The position numbers were made by a program, and so were the translations under genes. Positions 50,690 through 60,263 of a stretch of 64,000 nt of DNA are shown piece by piece. Below the pieces are notes generated by a model. The model was not told the origin of the DNA, did no database searches, and worked only from the letters and a program-made list of their open reading frames with translations. This DNA comes from Vagococcus zengguangii (GTDB lineage: Bacteria; Bacillota; Bacilli; Lactobacillales; Vagococcaceae): positions 1,955,001-2,019,000 of the forward strand of contig NZ_CP039712.1 in NCBI RefSeq assembly GCF_005145005.1, in the 5' to 3' direction. How positions within the stretch are numbered: the stretch's first letter is position 1; the number at the start of each line of letters is the position of its first letter.

Positions 50690-50718
50690 ATTTTAGCATG
50701 CTTTGGATTGTTTTTCAA
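50690..50718 (-). promoter_or_regulatory. purine permease promoter
   Basis: Minus-strand -35 TTGAAA (50718-50713), 17-base spacer, -10 TAAAAT (50695-50690). The predicted start is near 50683, giving a 110-base leader. Confidence 0.65.
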
Positions 50719-50738
50719 TCGCAGACACGCTAAAACTA

Positions 50739-51749
50739 TTAAGAAATTAACATACTAATTAAAGCATAGGCTGTCAACATTTGTAAACATGCTACCAATA
50801 AGCCATACACCATCGCTTTAGGTCCTTCTTTGACCAAGTGTTTAATGTTCACACGCAAGCCAATCGCCGCTAGCGCCATGATTTCAAACTGATTACTTAC
50901 CCATTTAATACTAGTTACTAGCGTTGCGGGTAAATCAATGATTGTTGACGTTAATACACAACCGATAAAGAATGCCATAATAAACCACGGAATCTTAACG
51001 CTTAGCTTGCGAGTTGTTGCTAGTTTTTCGCCACTACTAGACACCGTTTTTTCTGTATCCAACTTGCTAAATACTAGCACAACGACGATTAATAAAACCA
51101 CCCGTAACAGCTTAAAAATGGTCGCCATTTCAGTTACTGGCTCACTCACCATTTTAGCAGACGCAACGACTTGCCCGACTGACTGTAAATTACCGCCAAT
51201 TAAAGCACTTGTTTTCATGACAGAATTACCAAACCATTGAAGGGATAATAGCGGTGCGACAATCATCAGCAAGGTTCCGGTTAAATTAACAATCGTAATC
51301 GCTAAACCTTTGTCTTTTTCTTTAGCCCCAATGACTGGCGTCACCGTCGCAATGGCTGAGGAACCACATACCCCATTTCCAGCGCCCATCAACAAACGAA
51401 AATCAAGTTGATAGCCCATCCACTTACCTATTAAAATAACGCCCACTATCGTCACAATCATCTGTAAGACCACGTAAGTAATACCACCTAGACCAATCTT
51501 AGCCACTGACTGTAAACTTAATGTTAACCCTGTCAAAGCAATCGCAACTTCTAGGAGCTTGCTCTCTGAAAACTTCGTTCCTTTATCAAGCTTCGCTTGA
51601 TTGCCCACGATATTTCCCACAATAATTCCTAAAAAAATTGCTATTAAAGCACTTCCTAACGTTGGCACTAATTTAACCAGTTGTTGCGCCATAACACTAA
51701 GTACTAATGACAACACCATTCCCGGTAATATTGTATTTGTTTTCTTCAT
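50739..51749 (-). CDS. YeiH/UPF0324-family membrane transporter
   Basis: Ten or so membrane helices in 336 residues; PSE/YeiH family, sometimes labelled putative sulfate exporter. GNGVCGSSAIATVTPVIGAK and the GALNLQSVGQ-like (GGNLQSVGQ) region are typical. Substrate is unknown. ATG at 51749 has AAGGGTGAAG upstream; a longer frame to 51773 begins at an ATG without a ribosome site. The next upstream gene is a separate lipoprotein. Confidence 0.85.
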   Translation of the reverse strand: MKKTNTILPGMVLSLVLSVMAQQLVKLVPTLGSALIAIFLGIIVGNIVGNQAKLDKGTKFSESKLLEVAIALTGLTLSLQSVAKIGLGGITYVVLQMIVTIVGVILIGKWMGYQLDFRLLMGAGNGVCGSSAIATVTPVIGAKEKDKGLAITIVNLTGTLLMIVAPLLSLQWFGNSVMKTSALIGGNLQSVGQVVASAKMVSEPVTEMATIFKLLRVVLLIVVVLVFSKLDTEKTVSSSGEKLATTRKLSVKIPWFIMAFFIGCVLTSTIIDLPATLVTSIKWVSNQFEIMALAAIGLRVNIKHLVKEGPKAMVYGLLVACLQMLTAYALISMLIS

Positions 51750-51798
51750 ATCTTCACCCTTAGACCATTTCAACTAGTTCTTATTTGTTATAACATAA

Positions 51799-52497
51799 CT
51801 ATTCTACTACTTTATCAGAAAATATTACATATAAGAAATAGCTCGCTTCATTCGTTAAATTTTCCTTTTTAAAATAAGCTGATCCTTCATTAAAAGTTGC
51901 TAAAGAATCTCCTTTAGTCCAAACATTTAACATCACTGGTTCATTAAGTCGCATCTTTTCGGCAGGATCAATACGACTATTTCCCGACGAATCATAAGAA
52001 TAATGGCTTAAATCGGGCATATCAAATTGATAACTGACCCCGCCATCAACTGTTGAGGAAGCAACTGCGATTGGTCCCAAAACATGTATATCCTCTCCTT
52101 CCTCTTCTTTCTTAAGCTCATCATTCAAGCTAATATTTTCATACTGCGCCCAAACTAAATTCCCTGTTCTATCAGCACTGAATAGGTCCGAATCATCAAA
52201 TAAAACCCCTCCAACTTCTTCATGACGAACTAATTTATCTTTTTCATAAACATCAAAATAGACTAACATTTCTTTGACATCATCCGTCACATTAAATGCT
52301 AAGCCACCCAAATTATTTCCTAGTAATGCTGTAAAAGGATTATCATTTTCTTCTCTAACTAACGATTTCATCTGACCAGCTTTAAGATTACTAGTTGTTT
52401 TGATTGATGATTCTCTAGACTGGCAAGCAGTTAATAATAAACCACTTATGGCTAAACTTCCCACAAATAATGACGTCATCATTCTTTTTTTCATCAT
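51799..52497 (-). CDS. putative lipoprotein of unknown function
   Basis: Signal peptide with a lipobox (LLTAC, Cys about 25) and a mature domain of about 205 residues rich in Asp/Glu and beta-strand residues. I do not recognise the family. The domain has no cysteine or catalytic motif that I can see; it may bind a ligand. ATG 52497 has AGGAG eight bases upstream; an in-frame GTG at 52503 belongs to the ribosome site. It lies upstream of yeiH with a 50-base gap. Confidence 0.8.
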   Translation of the reverse strand: MMKKRMMTSLFVGSLAISGLLLTACQSRESSIKTTSNLKAGQMKSLVREENDNPFTALLGNNLGGLAFNVTDDVKEMLVYFDVYEKDKLVRHEEVGGVLFDDSDLFSADRTGNLVWAQYENISLNDELKKEEEGEDIHVLGPIAVASSTVDGGVSYQFDMPDLSHYSYDSSGNSRIDPAEKMRLNEPVMLNVWTKGDSLATFNEGSAYFKKENLTNEASYFLYVIFSDKVVE

Positions 52498-52560
52498 AAA
52501 CACCTCTCCTCAAATGTGATATCATCATATCATATTTTATTGGTTTTACGAACAAAAACA

Positions 52561-52594
52561 CAAAAAACTAGAGAATCGAAATAATTCTCTAGTT
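52561..52594 (-). terminator. terminator of the SagA-like gene
   Basis: AACTAGAGAAT / ATTCTCTAGTT hairpin with five or six T in the minus sense, 18 bases past the stop. Confidence 0.85.
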
Positions 52595-52611
52595 AACATT
52601 TTGAATTAATA

Positions 52612-53964
52612 TTATCTTACGCGTACTGCGAAGTCTGGTGAGTAATATTGGAATGAACCATATTTGATTGACTCACCTGGTTGTGGTGCATGGATGTATC
52701 CAGTTCCCCCAGTTGAAATCGCTACGTGATGTGTAGCACCTTGTGGACCCCAGAATAATAAATCTCCAGCTTGTGCTTGTGATAATGGAATCACTGTACC
52801 TGCAGATTCTTGAGGTACTGTCCATCCGCCAATTTCGCGGCCAGCAGCTTTACGGAATACATAAGCAGTAAATCCAGAACAGTCGAAGACATCCGGACCT
52901 TTACCACCCCAAACATAAGGTTTCCCAATATGTTTAGCTGCTTCTGCTAAAATTGCTGAAGCGTTAATAGATGAACTTGGCGGTGTAACTACTTCTGGCG
53001 CTTCAGTATTACTATCTACTGTGCTTTCAGTATTGTCATTACTTTCAACTTGACTGTTTTGTGATTCTTCAGTACTTGAATTTGAATTAGTTGTTGAAGA
53101 GTCATTATTGTTAGTCACAAGTGATTGAGATTCAGATGATGAAGTCGTTGTTTCGCTTGCTTCTTCACTGTTAACGGTTGATACTTGTGTTTCAACAACT
53201 TTTGCCGCTTCTCTTGCTGCAGCAGCAGCTTCGGCAGCAGCTCTTTCTTCAGCTTCTCTTGCTAAACGAGCTTGTTCAGCACGTTGACGTTCTGCTTCTT
53301 CTTTTTGAGCAACATATTCAGCTTTTTTACCTTCTTCAGTTGATTTCTCAGCTGCGATTGTATTAACTAAAACTGTTTGTTGTAATTCTTGATCAACTAA
53401 TTGACCTTTTTGAGCTTCTAAATCTGAAGCTACCGCTTGAATTTCTTTTAATTTATCTTCTGTTTCAGCTTTTTTATCTTCAACAGCTTGTTTATCTTCT
53501 TCTTGTTCTTTTAATAAAGTGTTACTAGCAGAAACAAGTTTAGCTGAAGCCGCTACACGTGTAATAGCATCAGATAAATTATCCGCTGATAATACTGCTT
53601 CAAGATATCCTGAAGACATACCACCAGTTTGAACAGCACGTGCTTGTTCTTTCAAACGCTCGTCGCGTTTTTCAATTTTATCATTTAAGTCTGAAACTTC
53701 TTTATTTAAATCAGAAACTTCTTTACCTAAAGTTGCTTGTTCTTTTTGTAATTTTTCAGCTTTCTCACGAATTGCTGCAATATTTTCTCTAACAGCTGCT
53801 AATTCAGCTTCTGCTGTAGCCGCCTTGTCACTTAATTCTTTAATTTTTTTATTTGAATTTTCAATTTTTTGATCAAACTCATCTGCGTGAATAGTACTTG
53901 GTAATGCTAAACTTCCACAAGCCATTGTACTTACCAACAACATTGTTAATAAACGTTTCTTCAC
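52612..53964 (-). CDS. secreted NlpC/P60 peptidoglycan hydrolase (SagA/PcsB-like)
   Basis: Secreted cell-wall endopeptidase for cell separation. A signal peptide (1-27, cut after HADE or so) leads a coiled coil (about 30-240), an Ala/Arg-rich helix, a Ser/Thr/Asn-rich linker (about 250-330) and a C-terminal NlpC/P60 domain. The catalytic Cys is in DCSGFTAYVF (near 368), with the His in HHVAIS. The start is GTG (53964), preceded by GGGGG. It resembles E. faecium SagA, with the coiled coil as in PcsB. It lies just after mreCD, the same context as PcsB in streptococci, so septal regulation is plausible. Confidence 0.92.
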   Translation of the reverse strand: MKKRLLTMLLVSTMACGSLALPSTIHADEFDQKIENSNKKIKELSDKAATAEAELAAVRENIAAIREKAEKLQKEQATLGKEVSDLNKEVSDLNDKIEKRDERLKEQARAVQTGGMSSGYLEAVLSADNLSDAITRVAASAKLVSASNTLLKEQEEDKQAVEDKKAETEDKLKEIQAVASDLEAQKGQLVDQELQQTVLVNTIAAEKSTEEGKKAEYVAQKEEAERQRAEQARLAREAEERAAAEAAAAAREAAKVVETQVSTVNSEEASETTTSSSESQSLVTNNNDSSTTNSNSSTEESQNSQVESNDNTESTVDSNTEAPEVVTPPSSSINASAILAEAAKHIGKPYVWGGKGPDVFDCSGFTAYVFRKAAGREIGGWTVPQESAGTVIPLSQAQAGDLLFWGPQGATHHVAISTGGTGYIHAPQPGESIKYGSFQYYSPDFAVRVR

Positions 53965-54083
53965 TCTAGTTACCCCCGTATTAATTCTCTATATAATATA
54001 ATTCTTTCCTACATCTACAGGAATAATCTTACCACACTACTATGACAGCAATATAATAGTAATATTACAATAATATTTCAAGG

Positions 54084-54596
54084 CTATCTTTTTTTATGTA
54101 ACAATTTATTAATCGGATACGCTAATAACACGTAAAAGAAGATATTCATAAACAACGTTGGGCCTAATTCTCGGGCAATAAACTTGATAAAATCACCTTC
54201 TATTAAGTTAAAAATAACTTGAATAAAATAGGAACTCGAATCCATTAACGTAATAAATATCACTAAACTTAAGAATAAACTGGCAATCGTCGGTCTTACA
54301 TATTTAAAAATCCAATAAGCTAAAGAAACCGTAATTGGCAATGATACCGTAAAGATACCCAAAATGCCATAATAGTAGCTGTCAATAATTAACCCTAAAA
54401 CAATTGATAACGTCATTAAATAACCACGCTTAAAAAATAGGCTAGCTAAAATTAACCCTAGTAGCATAAAATGACTCAAAATCACGTACTGATTATCAAA
54501 CGCCAATCGTAATATATTACTAATTTGAGCATCTAATAAGGTTGCCATTAACAAAATAAATGGTAACCAAATTTTAATTACTATGCTTTCTTTCAT
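54084..54596 (-). CDS. mreD: rod-shape protein MreD
   Basis: Polytopic membrane partner of MreC in elongation complexes. The 170 residues have about five membrane helices. It overlaps mreC by one base (stop of mreC/start of mreD at 54596). The division of roles in ovococci places MreCD at the peripheral synthesis machinery; no mreB is seen nearby, as is normal for cocci. Confidence 0.9.
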   Translation of the reverse strand: MKESIVIKIWLPFILLMATLLDAQISNILRLAFDNQYVILSHFMLLGLILASLFFKRGYLMTLSIVLGLIIDSYYYGILGIFTVSLPITVSLAYWIFKYVRPTIASLFLSLVIFITLMDSSSYFIQVIFNLIEGDFIKFIARELGPTLFMNIFFYVLLAYPINKLLHKKR

Positions 54597-55459
54597 TATT
54601 CTTCACTTCCTGCCATACGTTTGACGACTGTTACCACAGAAATGTCGTAGAGCGATGAAGCTGGTTTAACATAAACTTCTTTTTCTAGTCCAAAATTAGT
54701 TGTTTCGATTTTTTCAACCGTACCAACTATTAAGCCCTTAGGAGAACTTGAGCCTAATCCAGATGTTAGGACTTGATCATCTTTTTTTATACCTTCAGTA
54801 GAATTAAGCTGTTTCACGATAAACATATTCGTTGTTTCATCGTAATTTTCTAGTAATCCAAAAACAGGCTCTCCACCCGCTAAGTTAATCATGACTGGAA
54901 AGTAATTTGAATTTTGGTTCGTAGATGTTAATAATTCAATTTTTGAAGAAATATTGTTAACCGCAATCACACGTCCAATTAAGCCTTTACTACCCATAAC
55001 TGGCATATCAACTTCGATACCATCAACTGAGCCCTTATCGATAATTAAGATATCTTGCCAGTTATCTGGTGATCTTGAAATCACATTAGCATTAACTTTC
55101 TCCTGCGTTGTTAAAGTTGCCCCTAATTCTAATTGTTCGCGTAATTCTTTATTTTCTTTCTGTAACAAGTCGTTTTCGACTTGAACTTCTGCATAACTAT
55201 CTAAACGCTTTTTCAACTCAGAATTTTCTTCATAAGTACCAAAAATATCCCCTATGACATGAATACCTTTTTGAATCGTTCTAATTGGATAAGACAATCC
55301 TTTATCTAGCGTTGCGACCAAATCGTTGGTGACAGCTTGGAAAACATTCGTTTCGTTCTTGCGGTCTCGCTGAAGAGCACTCACACTGATTAAAATAACC
55401 ACAACGATTGTCAAAATGATGGCAATTATCATGTTTTTACTTAAATTAAATTTTTTCAC
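54596..55459 (-). CDS. mreC: rod-shape protein MreC
   Basis: Bitopic protein with an N-terminal membrane helix (about 9-28), a coiled coil (about 65-110) and a C-terminal beta-domain (about 115-275, including SPDNWQDILIIDKGS). It helps position PBPs and other wall enzymes. The start is GTG at 55459, with GAGGTGG upstream. Length 287 is standard. It begins the mreC-mreD operon and the SagA-like gene follows after a gap with its own ribosome site. Confidence 0.92.
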   Translation of the reverse strand: MKKFNLSKNMIIAIILTIVVVILISVSALQRDRKNETNVFQAVTNDLVATLDKGLSYPIRTIQKGIHVIGDIFGTYEENSELKKRLDSYAEVQVENDLLQKENKELREQLELGATLTTQEKVNANVISRSPDNWQDILIIDKGSVDGIEVDMPVMGSKGLIGRVIAVNNISSKIELLTSTNQNSNYFPVMINLAGGEPVFGLLENYDETTNMFIVKQLNSTEGIKKDDQVLTSGLGSSSPKGLIVGTVEKIETTNFGLEKEVYVKPASSLYDISVVTVVKRMAGSEE

Positions 55460-55563
55460 TTTTCCACCTCAAGTTCTTTTAAAACCAAAAAACAATCTTC
55501 ATTAGTTTACCATTTTTAGGGACTTTTTTCCACAAACAATCCTCTAAACATCGAACTAATCAA

Positions 55564-55607
55564 ATAAAAAATAAGGAGCGTGGCAAGCACGGCTCCTTAT
55601 TTTTTTC
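55564..55607 (-). terminator. adhE terminator
   Basis: AATAAGGAGC-GTG / CAC-G-GCTCCTTATT hairpin with a T-rich tail in the minus sense, 20 bases past the adhE stop. Confidence 0.85.
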
Positions 55608-55627
55608 AACTATTTAGGGGTAGTTAA

Positions 55628-58225
55628 TTACTTTCCATTATATGCTTTAATAATGATGTCTTTCAGTTCACTAATTAATGGTTCTTTAGGATTAGCGCCT
55701 GTACATTGATCTTCGTAAGCTAATTCTGCTAATTCGTCTGCTTGAATATCAACTTGTGCTTTTGTCACACCTTGTGCTTTGAAGCTCATATCGATACCAC
55801 ATTTTTCACCTAATTCAGAAACGGCTTTGGCTAAAGATTCAACCAACTCTTCAGTTGTTTTACCTTTTAATCCTAAGTAGCGCGCGATTTCTGCGTAGTC
55901 TTCGTCAGCACGGAAGAAATCATATTTAGGGAATAACGCATGTTTTGATGGATCTTTTGCATTATAACGAATGACATGTGGTAATAAAATCGCATTCGTA
56001 CGGCCATGCGGAATATGGAAAGCAGCTCCACATTTATGAGCGATAGAGTGACAAATACCTAAGAATGCGTTGGCAAAAGCCATACCAGCTAAAGCTGAGG
56101 CGTTATGCATTTTTTCACGATTTTCTTCGTTTGGACGTAAGCAAGAATCTTCTAAGTTTTCAAACACTAATTTGATGGCTTGTAAACTTAAACCTCTAGT
56201 ATAATCTGATGCCATAACAGAAACATAAGATTCAATCGCATGTGTTAACACGTCCATCCCAGTATCTGCTGTCACTGATTTTGGAACTGAGTAAACAAAT
56301 TGTGGGTCAATAATCGCTACGTCTGGTGTTAAAGCGTAGTCAGCTAATGGGTATTTAACGCCTGTTTCGCTGTCGGTAATAACCGCAAAAGGTGTTACCT
56401 CAGAACCTGTACCAGAAGTTGTTGGAATCGCAACAAATTTAGTTTTTTCTGCTCCTGGAATTTTATAAGTACGTTTACGGATATCCAAGAATTTTTGTTT
56501 TGCGCCAAAGAATTCAACATCTGAATGCTCATAGAACATCCACATACCTTTCGCCGCATCCATTGGTGAACCCCCACCTAGTGCGATGATTGTATCAGGT
56601 TTGAATGATGTCATTTGAGCTAAACCACGTTCGACAGTATCACTTGATGGATCAGGTTCAACATCAGCGAACACTTCCACTTGAACTGAATTAGAACGAC
56701 GATTTAATGTATCAATTACACGGTTAACATAACCTAAACTTACCATTCCTTGGTCAGCGACGATAAAAACGCGTTCCACATCTTTCATGTCTTCTAGGTA
56801 GTTTAATGAATTTTTTTCGAAATAGATTTTTGGTGGTAATTTAAACCATTGCATATTGTTCCTTCTTTTCGCTATTGTTTTTGTATTGATTAAGTTAATG
56901 GCTGAAACGTTTTTAGAGACTGAGTTTTTACCGTATGAACCGCAACCTAATGTTAATGATGGAATCATTTCGTTGTATAAGTCACCGATACCACCTTGAG
57001 CAGCTGGAGAATTAACTAAGACACGACAAGCTTTCATGCGTAAACCGAATTGTAATTGTAACTCTTCATCTTCAGTATGAACAACTGCTGTATGTCCTAA
57101 ACCAAACTCTAACATGTTTTCGCAAAGTTGTAGTGCTTCTTCACGGTTGTTTGCTTTCACCATTGCCAAAACTGGCGATAATTTTTCTAATGATAATGGG
57201 TACTCAATACCTGTTCCTTTAAGTTCTGCCATTAAAATTTTAGTTCCAGCTGGTACTTTGATACCTGCCCATTCAGCGATAGTTGTTGCTGGCATTCCTA
57301 CTACTTTAGCGTTAACTGCTGTTTTCGCTTCATTCATCACAGTCGCTTCTAATTTTTCGATTTCATCTTCTTTAACAAAGTAAACTTGGTGCGCTTGGAA
57401 TTCTGCTTTTACATCGTCATAGATTTCTTTATCAACGATGATTCCTTGTTCAGATGCACAAATCATTCCGTTATCAAAGGTTTTAGATACGATTAAATCG
57501 TTAACCGCGCGTTTGATTTTTGCTGTTTTTTCAACGTAAACGGGTGTGTTACCAGGACCTACACCTAAAGCTGGTTTACCAGTTGAGTAAGCTGATTTAA
57601 CCATGCCTGATCCACCTGTTGCTAAAACAATTGCCACACCTGGATGGTTCATTAAGCCACTTGTTGCTTCAAGTGATGGATGCTCAATCCATTGAACACA
57701 GTTTTCTGGCGCGCCTGCTAAGACAGCTGCATCTCTAACAATACGTGCTGCTTCTTTTGAACACTCTTGCGCGCTTGGATGGAATGCAAAAATAATTGGG
57801 TTTCTAGTCTTAATAGAAATTAACGCTTTGAAAATTGTTGTAGAAGTTGGGTTAGTCGTTGGCGTTACCCCACAAACCACGCCGACTGGTGAGGCAATTT
57901 CAATTAAGTTATGCTGTGGGTCTTCGTTAATAACGCCACATGTTTTATCGTTTTTAATGTTGTTCCAAATGTATTCTGAAGCATACATATTTTTAATAGC
58001 TTTATCTTCATATACGCCACGGCCCGTTTCTTCAACTGCCATTTTAGCTAACGGCATATGTGCGTTTAAAGCAGCAATCGCCATCTTGTGAACAATTCCA
58101 TCAACTTGTTCTTGTTCGAAATTTTCCATTGCTTTTAAAGCAACATTCCCTTTTTCCACTAAATCATTAATCATCTCATCAACATTGATCTTCTCAACTT
58201 TTTCAACCACTTTTTTATCTACCAT
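55628..58225 (-). CDS. adhE: bifunctional acetaldehyde-CoA/alcohol dehydrogenase AdhE
   Basis: Reduces acetyl-CoA to ethanol via acetaldehyde, recycling NADH in fermentation; forms spirosomes. The N-terminal aldehyde domain (about 1-440) has the catalytic Cys in GMICASEQ. The C-terminal iron alcohol dehydrogenase (about 450-865) has GGGSPMDAAK and the metal His cluster HSIAHKCGAAFHIPHGRTNA. 865 residues. The ATG at 58225 follows GGAGG; the longer frame to 58273 overlaps the promoter region. Regulation: a Rex-type operator (58301-58318) just upstream of the promoter and a CcpA cre (58394-58407). It is a single-gene unit with its own terminator. Confidence 0.96.
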   Translation of the reverse strand: MVDKKVVEKVEKINVDEMINDLVEKGNVALKAMENFEQEQVDGIVHKMAIAALNAHMPLAKMAVEETGRGVYEDKAIKNMYASEYIWNNIKNDKTCGVINEDPQHNLIEIASPVGVVCGVTPTTNPTSTTIFKALISIKTRNPIIFAFHPSAQECSKEAARIVRDAAVLAGAPENCVQWIEHPSLEATSGLMNHPGVAIVLATGGSGMVKSAYSTGKPALGVGPGNTPVYVEKTAKIKRAVNDLIVSKTFDNGMICASEQGIIVDKEIYDDVKAEFQAHQVYFVKEDEIEKLEATVMNEAKTAVNAKVVGMPATTIAEWAGIKVPAGTKILMAELKGTGIEYPLSLEKLSPVLAMVKANNREEALQLCENMLEFGLGHTAVVHTEDEELQLQFGLRMKACRVLVNSPAAQGGIGDLYNEMIPSLTLGCGSYGKNSVSKNVSAINLINTKTIAKRRNNMQWFKLPPKIYFEKNSLNYLEDMKDVERVFIVADQGMVSLGYVNRVIDTLNRRSNSVQVEVFADVEPDPSSDTVERGLAQMTSFKPDTIIALGGGSPMDAAKGMWMFYEHSDVEFFGAKQKFLDIRKRTYKIPGAEKTKFVAIPTTSGTGSEVTPFAVITDSETGVKYPLADYALTPDVAIIDPQFVYSVPKSVTADTGMDVLTHAIESYVSVMASDYTRGLSLQAIKLVFENLEDSCLRPNEENREKMHNASALAGMAFANAFLGICHSIAHKCGAAFHIPHGRTNAILLPHVIRYNAKDPSKHALFPKYDFFRADEDYAEIARYLGLKGKTTEELVESLAKAVSELGEKCGIDMSFKAQGVTKAQVDIQADELAELAYEDQCTGANPKEPLISELKDIIIKAYNGK

Positions 58226-58264
58226 GATGTAACCTCCGTTGTTTGTTAATCTTTTCACAATGTA

Positions 58265-58293
58265 ATCATACACTTATTTTTTAAAAAAGTAAA
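58265..58293 (-). promoter_or_regulatory. adhE promoter
   Basis: Minus-strand -35 TTTACT (58293-58288), 17-base spacer, -10 TATGAT (58270-58265), 40 bases before the start codon. Confidence 0.6.
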
Positions 58294-58300
58294 TACTTAT

Positions 58301-58318
58301 TTGTGAATTAATTAACAA
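58301..58318. promoter_or_regulatory. Rex operator upstream of adhE
   Basis: TTGTGAATTAATTAACAA matches the Rex consensus TTGTGAAWWWWTTCACAA with one mismatch. It lies seven bases beyond the -35. Rex represses adhE at high NAD/NADH in many Gram-positives; the link here is inferred. Confidence 0.7.
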
Positions 58319-58393
58319 ACAAACAAAAAATAACTGAATACAATCCAAACACACACCATGACAACGTTCTCTAAATCATTAAAAAACTAACAT

Positions 58394-58407
58394 TGATAAC
58401 GTTTACA
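58394..58407. promoter_or_regulatory. cre site (CcpA) upstream of adhE
   Basis: TGATAACGTTTACA fits the CcpA cre consensus TGWNANCGNTNWCA at every defined position. It is about 125 bases upstream of the adhE -10, so its effect (activation or repression) is not obvious. It could also act on yajC, whose terminator is just beyond. Confidence 0.7.
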
Positions 58408-58435
58408 AAACTAAACAAGACTAAGTATATGAAAA

Positions 58436-58472
58436 ACAAAAAAAGATGGGAAACTTTTTAAGTTTACCCATC
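58436..58472 (-). terminator. yajC terminator
   Basis: GATGGG-aa-AACTT / AAGTT-t-ACCCATC hairpin with seven T in the minus sense, downstream of yajC. Confidence 0.85.
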
Positions 58473-58489
58473 AAACATTTCTATTATTT

Positions 58490-58882
58490 TTACGCTTTTG
58501 TTTCGTCTTGAGACGCTTCAATCACGTTTTCTACTTCTGTAACTACTTCCTCAGTAGGCGTCTCGATAATTTCCGAAACTTCTGTCACTTCAGCTTCAAC
58601 TGGTGATTCTTCGGTTGTTAAACCTGCACCTGGTACGATTGTTTTAATTGCTGAACGTTCAAACTCTAAGAAAATACCTTCGCAATCTAATAAAACAGTT
58701 TTACCTGTTTCTGATGTTTTTGCATCAGCCACTACACCATGTAATCCACCAATTGTGACAACTTTGTCACCTGGTTGAATGCTATTTAATTTTTCTTGAT
58801 GCTCTTTAACTTGTTTCTTTTGTTTACTCGTCATGAAGTACATCACGCCCCCAAAAACGATTAACATTAATATTCCGCCCAT
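58490..58882 (-). CDS. yajC: preprotein translocase subunit YajC
   Basis: Small membrane protein associated with SecDF-YidC. The N-terminal membrane helix (about 2-20) precedes the conserved core KQVKEHQEKLNSIQPGDKVV and the GGLHGVVAD strand. The acidic Glu/Thr/Val-rich C-tail (about 88-130) is longer than in E. coli. It is 79 bases after tgt, as in the ruvAB-queA-tgt-yajC order of Firmicutes. Confidence 0.93.
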   Translation of the reverse strand: MGGILMLIVFGGVMYFMTSKQKKQVKEHQEKLNSIQPGDKVVTIGGLHGVVADAKTSETGKTVLLDCEGIFLEFERSAIKTIVPGAGLTTEESPVEAEVTEVSEIIETPTEEVVTEVENVIEASQDETKA

Positions 58883-58961
58883 TATACCGCACCTCTTTTT
58901 CTATTTGTTAATTATACTTTATCAAAAATAAAACATCGGTTCTACTAATAATTACTATTTT

Positions 58962-60116
<1,155 letters not shown>

Positions 60117-60155
60117 CTACTTTCATTTAATTCTACATTTAATAGCATCTAAATT

Positions 60156-60184
60156 ATCATACTCTGTGGGGCAAGTTTGTGCAA
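60156..60184 (-). promoter_or_regulatory. tgt-yajC promoter
   Basis: Minus-strand -35 TTGCAC (60184-60179), 17-base spacer, -10 TATGAT (60161-60156). It is back to back with the plus-strand promoter at 60229-60257. Confidence 0.65.
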
Positions 60185-60228
60185 GTTTTTACCGAAGAGA
60201 TTTTTTCATAGCTTATTGAGCATATCTT

Positions 60229-60257
60229 TTGAAAGCGCACACAAAATATGGTTTAAT
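60229..60257 (+). promoter_or_regulatory. promoter of the candidate RNA gene
   Basis: -35 TTGAAA (60229-60234), 17-base spacer, -10 TTTAAT (60252-60257); both boxes match the sigma-A consensus at five of six positions. Predicted start near 60264. Confidence 0.7.
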
Positions 60258-60263
60258 ATAGTT

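Noticed and set aside
50573-50690. Purine or preQ1 riboswitch in the permease leader
   Set aside because: The conserved core sequences of both classes are missing.
54053-54069. WalR box upstream of the SagA-like gene
   Set aside because: TGTAAT-N5-TATTAT matches only one half-site fully, so I do not call it.
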